Source of the DNA: Stratiolaelaps scimitus
Taxonomy: Eukaryota > Arthropoda > Arachnida > Mesostigmata > Laelapidae
Reading direction: 5' to 3'
Length of the DNA stretch: 64,000 bases
NCBI GenBank assembly: GCA_019614645.1
Contig: JABWDB010000013.1
Location: forward strand, 5,136,501 to 5,200,500
The translations under genes were made by a program, and so were the position numbers. Positions 36,701 to 49,318 of the stretch are shown in pieces. Positions within the stretch are counted from its first letter, which is position 1; each line of letters starts with the position of its first letter. The notes below the pieces were generated by a model, which ran no database searches, was not told the origin of the DNA, and saw only the letters and a program-made list of their open reading frames with translations.

Positions 36701-36720
36701 TGGTAGTATGCATACTACCA
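36701..36720. repeat. 20-bp perfect palindrome containing ATGCAT
   Basis: The sequence TGGTAGTATGCATACTACCA is its own reverse complement. The inner 12 bp (AGTATGCATACT) also occurs at 36597-36608, about 100 bp upstream. This could be a dimeric transcription factor site or a chance pair. Confidence 0.85.
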
Positions 36721-38808
36721 ACTATCTTCGCCAGTACCTTGTCCGAACGTTTCGCCAGTCTGCTAGATGTTGGACAGCGACGGTTGAAAACGAGAACTAT
36801 CGAGGCCAAATGTCATTCCAGCGTTAAAGCTGTTTAGCGAGTGGCCAACTGCGTCAAAGTGGGTATGATTCCAGACGGAGGGAATTCATATCAGACGAAG
36901 CTAGCAGACTTTTTCCCAGGGAAGTTAAGGCGAGTCGCGACAGATAGAGATCTTTTGCAGCTCGAGGTACAGTTTAACTTCCATCTTGCCGTTCGAATCC
37001 CAGCGATGTCTCTCATCCCGCGCTACTCCCGCAGCTTTGCCAATCGTCTAATTTTTTCTTTCCGCCTCGAAACCTGTTCCGAGTTCCCATCGAAGCTCGG
37101 CCTCATTTAGGGTTCGCTGGCGGAGTAACGATTCGTTTCTAGAAGCCCGGAGGCCCCGTCTGCCTGAGAGGCATTCGATTTGAACAGCAAAAAAAAAAAT
37201 AGCCCCAAAGCAGTATCAACGGCGGCAATGGCGCAAGTGCGATGGCTGGCACTGAAGCGTCGTGGTCCAACGCTCCCTTAGGCGTTCCTCGAAACATCAA
37301 CCAGAAAAGTCGGTTGTGATTGGTAGCCCTTGCAGCTGGTCGGCGCGCCGGCGAAGCTAAAGTGGAGCCGTACGGCGGAGGACCGACACGGGGCGGACGG
37401 AGATAGGATATTGCGAGAGCGCAAGAGGTACAGGGATGGGCTAGCGAAGGTATAGGCTGGTCGAAAGGAGGTGCGTCCGTCGAAAATGGCTGCCGCAACC
37501 ACCACGACCGTTGTCACACATCATCCAAACGTGGGAACACCAGTTTTCCCCCCTTTCGAAGTGCTGGCAGCCGGGGGAAGTGTGTTCCAGAAGTGTATAA
37601 CAGTGTGTAACAACGGCGAGCGGTGGAAACAATGAGCATAAGGCATGGGAGGAGGCGGGAAGAGTTGAAACAGACATTGCCACTAGAGGAGGTGTTTGCC
37701 CGGTCGGCTGTGAGAGGCGCGAGCTCATCGGGTTCGATGGAAAGAGAAGGAAAAATGTGAAAGATGAGTGCGAGCAACTGTGAAGGAAGGAACGAACACA
37801 GTTAAGGGGAGGGGGTTCGGTGGCCCAAGAGATGAAGTAGTCCGCCCTTACATGCTCTTCCATGACAAGCTTTCAGTCCCAGCGAAGACGACGTCGACGA
37901 TCAGCGTTCGGAAGTCCTGGAGTCGAGACTCACGAGGTGTTTGCTTGTATCTTGAGTTCACTCGAGTTCGCCCCGTTTCGTCGACTCAGGAAAGGAGAGA
38001 CAGGGTTGGCTCCTGGGAAATCGCAGGGCCGGGAGCTTCTGGTCCCTTGGCCAGTGGTCGTCCTTGGAAATCAGAGAGTGTCTTGCGCTGGCGCAAGCAT
38101 GCAGGGCGAAAATATCGATCCAGTTTGACGCAATCGGTGGTGGGCCATGTACGGAGGAAGAACGCTAGTGTATTAGCGCGTGTTGTAGTAAAGGAGGATG
38201 TAACGTCTACACCAACTGAGGCCGATGAAATGAACGCACGTATGGACGCTGCGTAGTCCGATGTCGAGAGCTATGCGATTTTTCTTTGTACGTGTCAACT
38301 GAGTATGTGGTTGCCGGCACTGGGGCAAGGCAGCCTCGCTGGCAGTGGTAAGCAGACAATAGGGAACCGCGTCTCGATAGAAGGCACGGACGATTCCGCA
38401 CTCGCCCTGCGATCTCGTAGCTGTCATCGACGGAGAATGAGAATGGCTTCGACATTTATCAAGATTTCTGAACTGATGCAAGTCGTGCACCTCAACCCCA
38501 TATACAATATATGATAGTTCTAGTGTTTGGGATTACTGCTGATCGATACGCCACACGATTTTCTTAACGGTTTAAACATTTATACTCATCTATCTATTTT
38601 GTCATTTCAACGGTCGAAGCCAATGTTAGCTCGGTTGATTGATGTCGCGATTGTTTCATAAGTAACATCGAACATCGAGTGAGAGATATGAAGGTCCACA
38701 TTTGTACTTTCGGCCTAGCAAAATTCACTGGAACAGGTGTGCCATCATTGTATACGTACACGTCTGAGTAATGTATATGTTACATTGGACTATAACGTGT
38801 GCTACCAG

Positions 38809-38856
38809 CAGATTCATGATGCCCAAGTTAAGCAACAAAAATTAGAGGAACAATAT
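38809..38856 (+). CDS. Weak candidate 16-codon microexon (coiled-coil-like)
   Basis: Lies between GTGTGCTACCAG and the consensus donor TAT|GTAAGT. It is open in phase 0 and encodes QIHDAQVKQQKLEEQY, which is helix-forming. The frame is also open upstream to about 38737. The size and lack of homology make this uncertain. Confidence 0.15.
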
Positions 38857-41700
38857 GTAAGTTGTTCAGTTGTGTCACCATCGAGACGTCGTTCCTCGTG
38901 TTCCCGAGCAACGCTCAAATCAAGTTATAATAATTGCATAGATTAAGGGCTGCTGGATAGTGCTGCGCATGTTGCGCCATCTGGATTTAGCTTACGACAC
39001 TCAGCCAACTTGTCTAGCAGCACACCTTTCCATTTTCTTCCATATCCGACTATTAGAGTTGGTTGAAAGTTTTTGGCACCGCATTGGCAGGTTGTGAAGC
39101 TTGTTTATCTCGGAATAGTGCGGTGCAAATCTCTTGATTTCTTTGCATGGAGAGTAGCACCGTCGGTTTAAAGTTTACACGCAAGCCAGCTATCTACAGC
39201 TAACGTAACACGAGAAGATAGTCCATAGCGAAGCGAATTCTGTTGAGCTGCTGCTATTGCGAGTTAGGAGGATCAATCGTTCGCGCAATGTTTGCCTTTC
39301 TGGCGGGCATACCGCTGGCTGCGCGGCTCTCCTTGGAGGGCTTGTGCGATTATCTCAAGTGGACTTCTAGCGGGAGCTGCGTGTTTGAGGTGTGTTGTAA
39401 AATCAGGACGCTATGAACATCAAAAACAAGGCACAATCGTTCACCTTATCGCTCACCAGGGTGAGAGGTAACTATAAAAATATTTCTTCTAAACAGGCTT
39501 GGTCTTTGGGATCGGTACAACGTTTTGGGAGACGTTCTTCTTGAGAGTCCATGCAATAGCTACGGACCAAGAAGCAAACAGGTTTAAGTGGCGTTTGATT
39601 TTACTTTTCTTCTGTCGATCACTAACAGGAGCTTGTAGATTAGCAGAGGTCCATGCACATTGTACACACGTATACACATGTGACGATGTGTAACGACTTT
39701 GGGATGATTACAATTGTATCCATCGTACGAAGGCCGCATGTCAGCAGATACGATACGAGACGTAGAAACATATATACAAATTAATTGTTGCTTACATTTA
39801 CCATCTCCAAGTAGGTACATAATGGTGGTGGCTAGAGGCAGAGGGAGGTTGTCGGTCAAACCCAAAAGTATCGATCGCAATCAATGGCCCCGTGCCTTAT
39901 GATTGTTTTATGCTAGAAGTCCTTGAACGCACACCTAGATACAACTAACCCTAACACAGTGTAGGGTCCTTGCATCAGCGGTGAAACCGTTCAGTATGAA
40001 ATGTTAAATAGCAATCTTAGTTTATAAGCTATTAGACATACCTCAACAGTGAATAGAAGGAATGTCACCGATATGACAGTTCTCGTCTGCGACCGATTTA
40101 CTGTAATTACTTCCTAGATGACAAACCTGAGCTTGCAGCGTTGCTAATCGTTAAGTGCAAGCAACGTATTTCAGGTGAGACGGCTGACACCATGTGCCAT
40201 ATTTCCGTTAGCAAACCTTATCGCATGGGTAGTCTGAGTGGATTCATGGTGTACGCACTGAGAAGTTCAGCATTCATTGTAGATTTGTATCACACCTTGC
40301 AAAGACGAACGAAACAGCCGTCGTAACTCTATGCAAACTACAGCTTGCAATTTTCACGAACGCTGCCATAGCGCAGCTAAGCGAGCGGCGCTGATTCGCG
40401 CATACTTGTTGGTGAGATTTGCATAAATCGATGCTATCTTTGTGACGGTGACCTTCCGAGCAGCTGAAACGTCAGCAAATGGAGGCAGCTGTGGGGTGTA
40501 TATTAGACAGAGTTATTTAGGGCAACGATAGGTGTAGCCGTATATCGTATATCAGGCGTATCAGATGGCGCAGCCACTTAAAGACACGCTACTAAACTTT
40601 CCAGTTATCGATGGCAGCGGCTGAGAACGAGGGCCACAAACGATTTGATGACATGAGAGCGGCTGACCAACTAACCAACTAACAACCGCGGCCACGCTCA
40701 ACGTAGGTACAGCGGTAGGCAGAGTGCCTCACTAAGAGCGAAGTTAGCGAACAAAGCCAGCCAGCCAGGCAGCGCACCTCCAGGCCAACCAAGTTAGTTA
40801 GTACCCTTAGCTTCTGCTGTCCTCTGCTATCTCCGCGTAGTCTCGGGCCGTCGGCCAGGAGGCGACCAAGCACCCTCAGCGCCCCCAGATCCCCCGCCCT
40901 CTTTGGCCACTACTGTTGGCTTCCAAGTGTTCACCTCTCCTTACGACCTTTAGTCATGACGGCGCCAACGCGATGTCCTCGTCTGTCCCTTGCTCACGTT
41001 ACGTTGAAACTCTCTATGGCCCCAGTGACTCGGCTCCCTCGGTTGCTCACGGTCAGCGGGTCCATTATGGAAAAGACTTTTCGAAAGGGCGCGATAAATA
41101 GCGGCGCGAATAGTGGAGAATATCACGTGGCGTCTTTATTATCTGCCGCTTCTACATGCATTCAACTATCAGGACACGTTCGTAGAAACCTTGCGACTTC
41201 GCCGCTGTTGACTGACCGTGATTCCCGACTCGGCGAGACAGCCGTGAAATTCTTGGGCTTGGCCTTTGCAGTCATCTCGGCCGAAGGGCTGACCGCCTTC
41301 CAGCGAGTTCGAACCTGTTGTTACCTGTAGGAGTGTCACACGAGTTGTGCCTGCGAGTTGTATAACAGTATCGTGCGGGCACCAACTCGGCAACGGAACG
41401 GCCGGCCTCCAACAGCCAGCGATAACCACGGCGACTCTCCTCCACCACGGAATACGCCCTCCTCCACAAAGGCTCCAGGGGCCCTCTCTCGGTAGGGCCA
41501 GTGTCCCTCTCTCCGCGCGCGCGCTCGCTCCCACACCGAGTCGAAGGGCCAGGCGGCGAAGATCCAAAACAAGAGTTTAATGTCTGCTAGCAAGGCTACC
41601 GCTGCTAGGCGAGACCGCCAACCTGCCGGTCATCACCGTTGCCCGTTGCTGAGCTTTAGTTCAACTTCTCCCCTTCGAGTCGCATCGCCTTCAAGTCCAC
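38857..41700. other. Region without a supported gene, 38.9-41.7 kb
   Basis: Mixed composition, becoming GC-rich after 40.4 kb. Multiple frames open at 41.0-41.6 kb on both strands reflect GC content. No recognisable protein. Confidence 0.45.
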
Positions 41701-41929
41701 GCTGAGGAAGTCACCGTCGTCGTCGTTGTTGTTGTTGCTGCTGCTGCTGCTGCTGCTGTTGTTCCTCCTCTCCGTCGATCAAGTGCTCTGGTGCGGGTAG
41801 TCAGCGACGTTGCCACTGCGTTCATCGTCCCATCTCGTTCCTCTTATTCTTTTGGACTTTAGCAACACCAAAGTGAGTCGGGCTCCGGCCCACCGACCCG
41901 AAGCCGGCCCAGGCGCGCCAACTCGGCCA

Positions 41930-42604
41930 ATGCTCACGCGAAGCCCCGCCTCCACTAGCAACAGGTGCAAGCCTCCTGCAAACGCAGACGCCCTTCGGGC
42001 CGGCGGAAACAGCAGTGGCCCCTGCAGCAGTAGTCGTGTCAGCATAGCAAGCATTAGCACAATCGGCGACGAAGGCAAAAGCTTCCCAAGTAACAGTTCT
42101 AGTAGTAACAGCAACAGCAGCAGCCGCAGCACGAATCGAAGCAGTGGCAGAGGTGGTCCTGGCCAGACGATCACGGTCGGGCAGAGAGCACGAGGAGCGC
42201 CAGCTAGATCGCCATCGATATCGATCCAATCAGCAACAACAACAACAGCAGGAACAAGAATAGCAGAACGGCAGTTGCTGCTTGTGCTGTTATTGCTGCA
42301 AGCCACAGGCGTGTACAGCAACGCTGCGGACAATCGCAGCAGAGCTGCAAGGGACGTTAAAGTGGGCACTGCAATCCGTTCATTGATAAGGGCTGCAGCA
42401 ACAAGGGCAAGAGCAGCAACAACGATCAGAAGAAGAAGAAGACGACGACTCAGCACTGTTATTAAAGCCAGCAAACGCCACGAAAGGCCAATAACGACAA
42501 CGAGATCAGGGAGACTACTGCGGCCACTTTGCAAGGCCACAGGAGAGACCAGCTATCACTATAGTATAGCTCGGCTATACACATGCTTCCTTACAATTCG
42601 CTAG
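41930..42604 (+). CDS. Low-complexity open frame of 224 codons (probably not protein-coding)
   Basis: The longest ATG-initiated frame in the window. The product is Ser/Arg/Thr-rich (runs such as NSSSSNSNSSSR and ATTIRRRRRRR) with one hydrophobic patch (RQLLLVLLLLQATGVYS). The composition follows directly from AGC/AAC/CAG repeats, and the opposite strand is also open for 253 codons with a Leu-rich product. I favour repeat-driven openness in a UTR-like region, with a real disordered protein as the alternative. Confidence 0.15.
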   Translation: MLTRSPASTSNRCKPPANADALRAGGNSSGPCSSSRVSIASISTIGDEGKSFPSNSSSSNSNSSSRSTNRSSGRGGPGQTITVGQRARGAPARSPSISIQSATTTTAGTRIAERQLLLVLLLLQATGVYSNAADNRSRAARDVKVGTAIRSLIRAAATRARAATTIRRRRRRRLSTVIKASKRHERPITTTRSGRLLRPLCKATGETSYHYSIARLYTCFLTIR

Positions 42605-44490
42605 TCTAAGCCGACAGCTACTGTTGACAGAGTGCGGACGAGTTTGTTGGTTGCTTACTGGGTTTCATTCCGGTCCCGGCATCGACTTCCAGACACCACA
42701 GACTTCTCGGCACCGCCGGTTCCCAAGCTCTTTGCTAGTTACCTTGTGGAAGTAGCACGGCCTATTGCGTTCTACTCCGAAGAAGGGCACGACTTTACCT
42801 ACCAAATGCTATGCATCTCCGGACGTGATTCGTTCATACGATAAAGATTTCGATCGAAAGCCCTTGAGACGTCCAGTAAGAGACAAGGACATGTGCTGCA
42901 GCAACAGCGACAACTAGTCGCAATATCACAACAATAAACGCAAAACGGCGGCGAATTCCACCTGAACTGTTTGAGTTTGTCGAAATCGAACAAAACAGGA
43001 CAGCCAACAACATACGCTTAGGTATCCCGAGGCGTAACCGGATTGTTTTGCACTTTTGGTCGGCTGTTCCGCCCGTTTCATTTATGGATAACGAAGGCGA
43101 AGTACGATAATCGCCATAACTGTACGTAGGATAGAGGGGCTTGATTCGCGCCGGATTGTTTCAAACCCTCTTCGTCTATTTAGCTACATATCGATCTATC
43201 TAGCTGTCTGGTAATTCGATGAGTCATAATATCAATGATTTAATAAAAATATATATACTGTTGACAATAGTCATGCCAGTGATCGATTATAGCCAGTTCT
43301 TCGACAACAGGAGCAGCAGCAGCCGTTGCAGCCCAGTCATTGCTTAGGTGAAGTGCGCTCCGAAGTGAGTTGATCAACGAGTGCAAGTGTTGCTGGCTGA
43401 AGCCGGGTTGTGGTGAGTGAAGTTGCGAGCGCAGTGGAGTGGAGTGTGTGTTTGTGTGTGTGTGTATGTGCGGAATCCGTCTTCCTATACTCGAAGGGAA
43501 ATATTAAGCATACAGGTCAAGGGAACGAAGAAGCTTGTTGTCGTTCGGGCCGTTTACGGACTTAGATAGGAGACGGCGTCGTACGAATTAATGAACCCGA
43601 AATAACTTTGCTCCACCTCGTCCGATCCATACTTGGTTCAATTCACACATACCTTCTACTGTATTTGTACCTTTGCGCAAGTTGAATCACCAGGGTCGCC
43701 TCCGCCTCTTTCAGCGCCTACCCGTACAGCATATATATATATATATATCATATGTGGAGTATAGTCGAGGCAAGAAAGCGGCCCACCGCAGACAAGGTCC
43801 GTGACTGACTGGTCGTTGAACATCCATCTCATTTCGACGAAGCGGCAGATAAGTGGTCCAAAAAACGAACGCACAATACAACACGACGTCACAATTCAGT
43901 GAAAAACTTCACCATCAAAAAAACTGTAATAAACGGCTCGCTCGTGGGGGGCGGGAAAGATCACGTCGACCGCGGTTAAATAGAAAGAGAGCCAGATTCG
44001 TTGGAGTACTTCATTGTTGACCCTCGTTCTCCTTCGGAGCAACAACAATTGCGACAACACCACCGTAGCAACAGTTCTCTGACGAGCGCTAGAGCCCTCG
44101 TGCGTGAGCTTTGCCTCAGTGCCGGCAAGTGCAATCAAATAGGAATTAATCCACGTACGGTTCCCCAATCTCCCTCTCCTCTGCCCATAGTCGGATACAA
44201 ACAGCAGCCTCTTCGAAGGACCCGCAACGACAATTGTTATAGTATAACAGTGGAAATATCGTAGGATATCAACAATCAAACAAAGTCGTCGTCAACAACA
44301 ACAACGATAATCATATCAGCAACGATATCGACATTGGCAACAACGGGAATCACAATAGAGCAATGTGTAACACATAAGACGAGTCATACGTTAGACGTAA
44401 AGGGCAGCAGCAGCAGCGCAGACTGTGAAGATCACGAGAGAGTCTCCATACGCTTGCATAACTGCTTAGAATAGAGTCCAGTGTTGCGAC

Positions 44491-44530
44491 AACAGGCGGT
44501 CCAACAGCCCGGTAACAGGCGGTCCAACAG
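44491..44530. repeat. Direct duplication of 17 bp
   Basis: AACAGGCGGTCCAACAG occurs at 44491-44507 and again at 44514-44530 with a 6-bp spacer. It is a small tandem duplication within the triplet-rich zone. Confidence 0.9.
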
Positions 44531-45276
44531 AAAACAACGTTGACGACCCTGCCGACATCGTGCTTTCTACTGTTGGTCAACTCTTGTATACCTACGTGGA
44601 CTCTGTCTCTCTCTCTCTCTCTGGCTCGACCTATTTTTCTAGGTCCAGCATCGACTGCCGCGTCAGTGTTCGTCCTGGCCGGTTGCGGATTTCGTTAACC
44701 GTTGACCAATTTGTGATCGATTACCAAGAGTAGCAGAAGCCGCATTGACGCCGGTCTCGCCTGCTCAATTACGCCCGATATTTCGTCGTTTCGTTCGTTA
44801 GTTCTCGCGTCGTCGCCAACGCATCGCGTCCGGAGCTGCAGGTATATGTATATGCAGCAGGAGCAGCAGCAACAACAACACGCTTTGACAGAAACAAAAC
44901 GGAGAATTGGCAAGTACACGGACTATAAAAGGCAATCCGTCGGTCATCCAGGATAACAACACAGTCCAAACAACAACAACAATAACAACAACAGCAGCAG
45001 CAGCAGCAGCTGCCGTCTTCACATTTGCGGATTGGGGGAGGATCCAAAGGTTGAAGTGGGTGGATCGACGCTGCTATCGCGAGTGACAGCTAATAACACA
45101 ACGACAGATCGGCTACCAGCCTGATTGAGTCCCGATCGAGTGAGGAACCAGACGGAAGAAGCGACCGGCCTTCCGAGGTCCGTTGACGCCCGGTGAGTAC
45201 AAATCGTATGGAGGAAAGAGTTCAACCGAAACAGATGCATATAACAATAGTTATAACGTAAGTTTAATTCTAGACC

Positions 45277-45280
<4 letters not shown>

Positions 45281-45323
<43 letters not shown>
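45281..45323. repeat. CT/TA compound microsatellite
   Basis: A CT run of about 8 units is followed by about 15 AT units. The same compound CT-then-TA pattern occurs at 29289-29322 and 35629-35675. Confidence 0.85.
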
Positions 45324-45324
<1 letters not shown>

Positions 45325-45690
45325 CTGTTCGCCCGAATACGTTCAATACATACAATCAATCGTACAGCATAGACGTCAAGTAAATAGATTCTCCTATATT
45401 TCGCGTGAGTAATTCGTTCAAACACAAGGCACGCGCGTCCGACCTAGAGCAAAGCCGCTAGCGTAGACCGTAGGATCTGTGGGATGCGGAAGACACGCTG
45501 CAATGCGGGGACAAACGAGCCTCTTTTCTTGTATTATATTTTCTATCTGTTTTGTAACGGGGGACGAGCATACACACGCACACAGAGAATAACGACCAAA
45601 AAGACGACGGCCAGCGGCTGCTAATCAAGCCACAGATCGCGTAGTGCCACAAGACTGCGCGCTTTCCGAGGGCTCGCCACGATCAACGAA

Positions 45691-45888
45691 ATGGCAGTTG
45701 GCTGTCGTCAGCCGTCATTTGCGGTGTACTCCGGCGGATTATTTAGTCATTGTCCCAAGATCATCACCACCGGCAACAACAGCAGCAGCAGCAGCAACAG
45801 CACTACCACCACCACCACAAGCAGCTCTCATCATGGCTGCCATCCGCACCCTCTTGGCCGTTTACATTCGCACATTCGCTTACCCGAG
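45691..45888 (+). CDS. Candidate gene C, first coding exon (Ser/Thr/His-rich N-terminus)
   Basis: An ATG in favourable context (CGAAATGG) opens 66 codons up to GAG|GTAAAC (phase 0). The product begins MAVGCRQPSFAVYSGGLFSH, then a Ser/Asn/Thr low-complexity block, then SHHGCHPHPLGRLHSHIRLPE. It lies just after the triplet-rich zone with strong donors, where a first coding exon would be expected. Exons with phase-0 entry follow at 47501 and 50447. No family recognised. The low-complexity part derives from AGC/ACC repeats, so the frame could be fortuitous. Confidence 0.28.
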
Positions 45889-48800
45889 GTAAACGGGACT
45901 CTCAACCTTAGCGTATTCCCCACCCATGTCCTCCTTCTGCTCTATTTCCTCTCTTATTGTGTTCTACAATTTCACGCTGAGGAAAGAGACACACGCCGTC
46001 ATAACGATCGTTCGGTCGTTCTGAGGCTCCCGTGCTGACGCAGTGACGCCGGCTGTGACGGCAGCCGCGTCCGCTGAATTAAAGGCGAACGTGATCAGCT
46101 CGAGAGCGGTAGAGATAGAGGGATAGCGTAAGCGTCAAAACGGGAGAGCTCGCGCCCGAAGGTGAGAGGAGAAGCCAACGACCAGCTTCCGTCCGCTACT
46201 TTCTTCACTGTTCCTCTAATCCGCGATGGTTCTGGGCCCCCCGGTCCTGGTCGGTGGCGCCCTTTTCTAGCAAAGGGTGTCGGCGGACGGGACTCAAGAG
46301 AGATCTAAGAGCGACGCCGCCTCGCCTACAGCAGCGGCACAACGGGGAGAATGTGACCACGCGAGCCCTCAGCCCTCTTCTTCTCGGTAGTATGACCGGC
46401 TTGCGTAGACGAGCCCGCGCAGGGGCGCCGCGAGACAGTGGAGGCACGCCCTGCCTGCTCTTTTCGGCGAAGAGAACAGTCTAAGCGCGGCGCCGGATTC
46501 AAGAGGAATGAACGGCGTGCGAACACCAACTTTGCGGTAGGCGGTCTAGGAAGTCGGGCCCATGAGGAAAACTGCCGTGTCATCTCTCGGAAGCGTCGTG
46601 CCCCTCCGGTCGTCGGTTATGCCCGCTTGACGTTGCCGAATAGTAGTCTATGCCCAGCAGGCATAATGGAAGGGGAAATGCCCCCTCGGCACTAGCCGTG
46701 CAGGGCGCCCACGAGGCGCGCACACACACACACCCTTTTTCTCTCTCGCCTTTTCTCCCTCTGCACCACAATCTCTCTCGACGAGACGACTACTGGATAT
46801 ACCACACACGATCTATCGTCCTTCTCGCTCGCTGTCGTTGCTGCTGCTGCAGCACCGCTACCGCTGACTTGGAAGTGAATGTGCGGCAACCAGCCAGCCG
46901 GTCGGTTCACGCCGGGCCGTTAATCCCCACCTGCCCAGACACACTCAAGGAAAACCGACCTCCGCGTGTGTTCCTCTCCCTCTTATCTTGCGCGCTCTGT
47001 GTTTTGCTCTCTGACAGCCTCTGCCGCCGCCGCCACCGTCGAAGAGCAGCCAACAGAAAGCTCACAGAGAGCGCTCCCCAAGTGGCCTGAGCTCGTGGCG
47101 CGCCCACATCCCCATGACACCCATCTTACTGACGCGATTTGACAGCACACATACCCTGTACGGCGTAAACTCACACGGCGACTATCGTAGACTACGCGTC
47201 GCCTCAAGCTGCGTCACCTACCAGCCTGAGTTGAGTTGGTAGGGCTAGAACTTAGCCAAGGACCGAACATGTCCTGTTTTCGTCCTACGTAGCTCAAAGT
47301 GATGCCGAAGAGGGGCCCACGCCTGACTTGGTTGCTCATGAAATCTCCTGCTTTGTAGGGGAATGGGCTGTACCACATATATGTCTGCGGGTTCAGTCGT
47401 TCCGGCCTCGCCCGCCTGGTATATTCACCGCGTGAGGCACCTGACGTAGGTGGTCGGCGCAGGCAGCAGCGGACACCAGGAAGGGCGGAAGTGCTGCCAG
47501 CCCGTTTTTGGAATCAATTTTCGCAAACGGGCTCTGAATGAAAGTGAGGGTGGACAACCAAACGCGAGTGAGAAAGTGAGATACGTATGGATCAGGCAGA
47601 GGTTTTCAGACGTGGCGCGAGCTGAACAATGAAGCGCCGATTGAGAGGCATGCGTAGGGGGGAGAACTGGGTAGAATTGGGGTCTCTGAGTGGTGACGGC
47701 TCCGAGAGATGGAACAGCGACGGCTGATGAGGCGGGCTCCGCCTGACTGCCGCAGTTCATGCCATTGATGAGACAACCCATGGAAGGCTTTTGAGCCAGT
47801 AAGACAGGTAGGTGCTTGGCTAGGCGCTGAGTTCAGGGCGTATGAATAGCTAGCTATATTTCGTATGTTAGTCATGCGCGCAGTCAACGGGAGTCATAAA
47901 GCAGTGTTTAACCAACGTGGTCGTCGGCCTTGCTCGAGAACCATAGAGAACAGAGTGTTTGGCTACGATAATCTCGAAAAGTGAAAAAAAATAATGAGAA
48001 GAGGAAGAAGAAGCAGTTGGGCCTGTGCTAATTAATGAGTGATGCGTGCGGCGCCGTTTTTAATGTTTTGACAGAATGCTTGCGTGACCAGCAAAATTTA
48101 TTTACTTTTCAATCAGTGTTCTCAGTGACGCGCACAATGGTGCAAGATGCCAGGGTGCTGGCACACAAATAGACGCAGCCAATTTGTCGGAGCATAATCA
48201 GGGATAATGTCATGAAGTGTGAAGAGGCACTGTCAAGCAGCGACAATTTCATTGTCTTTTAATGGGTAATACGCCGACGCTGCAAAGCTACACTCAATGC
48301 AGCAACGTAAAGCCGAACCCGTGATATGACATTATGACCACTGTGATATAAGTTTTACTATTTTTTTTATTATTTCGAGAACTAAACCTCACTTGAATCT
48401 GAATCTGTATTTAACTGGGTCCCGGCTCTGGTCAAGGGCCAAGCAAAGAAAGATAATTTCTAATCAGGGCCTATTTCTAATCATCTCCAAGGAAATTCTC
48501 ACAGCAACTCACAATAGTTTATGCGCACATATATATATAAAGTGCTCCTCGAAACGAATTGGATTGCCATGCTCGTAACAGCATAATCGAGTAAATATCG
48601 AGACTTTGCTGTACCACCGCTGATAAAATATGAAATATTTAGCCGCAACGAGACCATCAAATAGATGAAGTCTTTTGGCTCGTTGAGAATCATGCAGAGT
48701 GTGAGTTCGCAGTGGTTTCAACGCTCTTTGCAAACATATCTTAAAACTTTTCTTGGTACAGCGACCGCTCCGGCGATTCCTCATAGGCACGCTTGTAAAT

Positions 48801-49318
48801 CTAATATCTGGCGCGTGCTGAAGACGCGACATATCCACCACAAGAATGAGGAGATATTGTCATTCACTCGATTTACTCATGGTCGTACATTATTTTTTGC
48901 ATTAACCACGTCGGGCAAATAGAGAACCTGCGCCTGTAAATACGATTGATTTTCACTAGCTTCGCTTAAATGTATCTCTCATCTCTTGTCGGCTCTTCGT
49001 CTCGGAGCCTCAGCCCTAACGGTGTCTAAATTATATAAAGGCAAGCCTGTTTTAAGGTAGGAAATTTTCAATTTGGGCAAGGCAAGGCTGTTCTCATCGT
49101 GCCATCGTTGTAGCCACCGAAAATCGACCGAAACTCCGCACGGACAACAATAGTACAACAAGCCTCCAGATCTCGGCAATATTTTCTCATTGCCTTTGTG
49201 CTACCTAGCTAGGTATGGGAAGGTCGCAGATGTCTTTGGCGTGGGTCGGTTCTCGTGGGCTCGTTCTGCTATGCTGGAGGGCCCCCGGTCAACGTGAGCC
49301 TTAAAGGTGCTGGTCTAC
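45889..49318. other. GC-rich then AT-rich region without a supported gene, 45.9-49.3 kb
   Basis: GC-rich to about 47.9 kb with many overlapping open frames on both strands; AT-richer afterwards. No recognisable domain was seen. Only the weak exon at 47501-47575 is noted within it. Confidence 0.4.
47501..47575 (+). CDS. Very weak candidate exon of gene C
   Basis: Phase-0 open segment between GTGCTGCCAG and AAA|GTGAGA. Encodes PVFGINFRKRALNESEGGQP and then NASEK, with two N-glycosylation sequons. The acceptor has no pyrimidine tract, and the opposite strand is open for 118 codons here, so support is slight. Confidence 0.12.

Larger units (their letters stand above)
34677..38808. other. Region without a supported gene, 34.7-38.8 kb
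   Basis: Contains a diverged SINE-like 3' end at 34814 (CATTTAACGTTCATGGTAC), TA and CT/TA microsatellites at 34970-35004 and 35629-35675, palindromes at 36597-36608 and 36701-36720, and a GC-rich patch at 37270-38260 open in several frames on both strands with no recognisable domain. Confidence 0.45.
41709..45192 (+). promoter_or_regulatory. Triplet-rich 5'-UTR/promoter-like zone
   Basis: GC-rich sequence dense in CAG, CAA, AGC, GTT and GCT triplets: a GTT/GCT run at 41713-41762, AGC/AAC stretches at 42000-42450, and CAA/CAG stretches at about 44030-44060, 44861-44880 and 44966-45010. Several consensus donors occur without long conserved frames, notably AAA|GTGAGT at 41873, GTG|GTGAGT near 43412 and CG|GTGAGT at 45193. 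This pattern resembles the long, repeat-rich 5'-UTR exons of arthropod developmental and neuronal genes. It is an inference from composition; no promoter motif was proven. Confidence 0.3.

Noticed and set aside
36985..37005. GTTCGAATCCC, a tRNA B-box-like sequence
   Set aside because: No matching A box, acceptor stem or cloverleaf arms could be drawn around it.
37441..38256. Long open frames on both strands (140 and 162 codons)
   Set aside because: GC-rich patch with several open frames at once; no recognisable domain, and the plus-strand frame begins at GTG.
41779..42540. 253-codon minus-strand frame with a Leu-rich product
   Set aside because: It starts at GTG, and its leucine runs are the complement of CAG/AGC repeats, so composition explains it.
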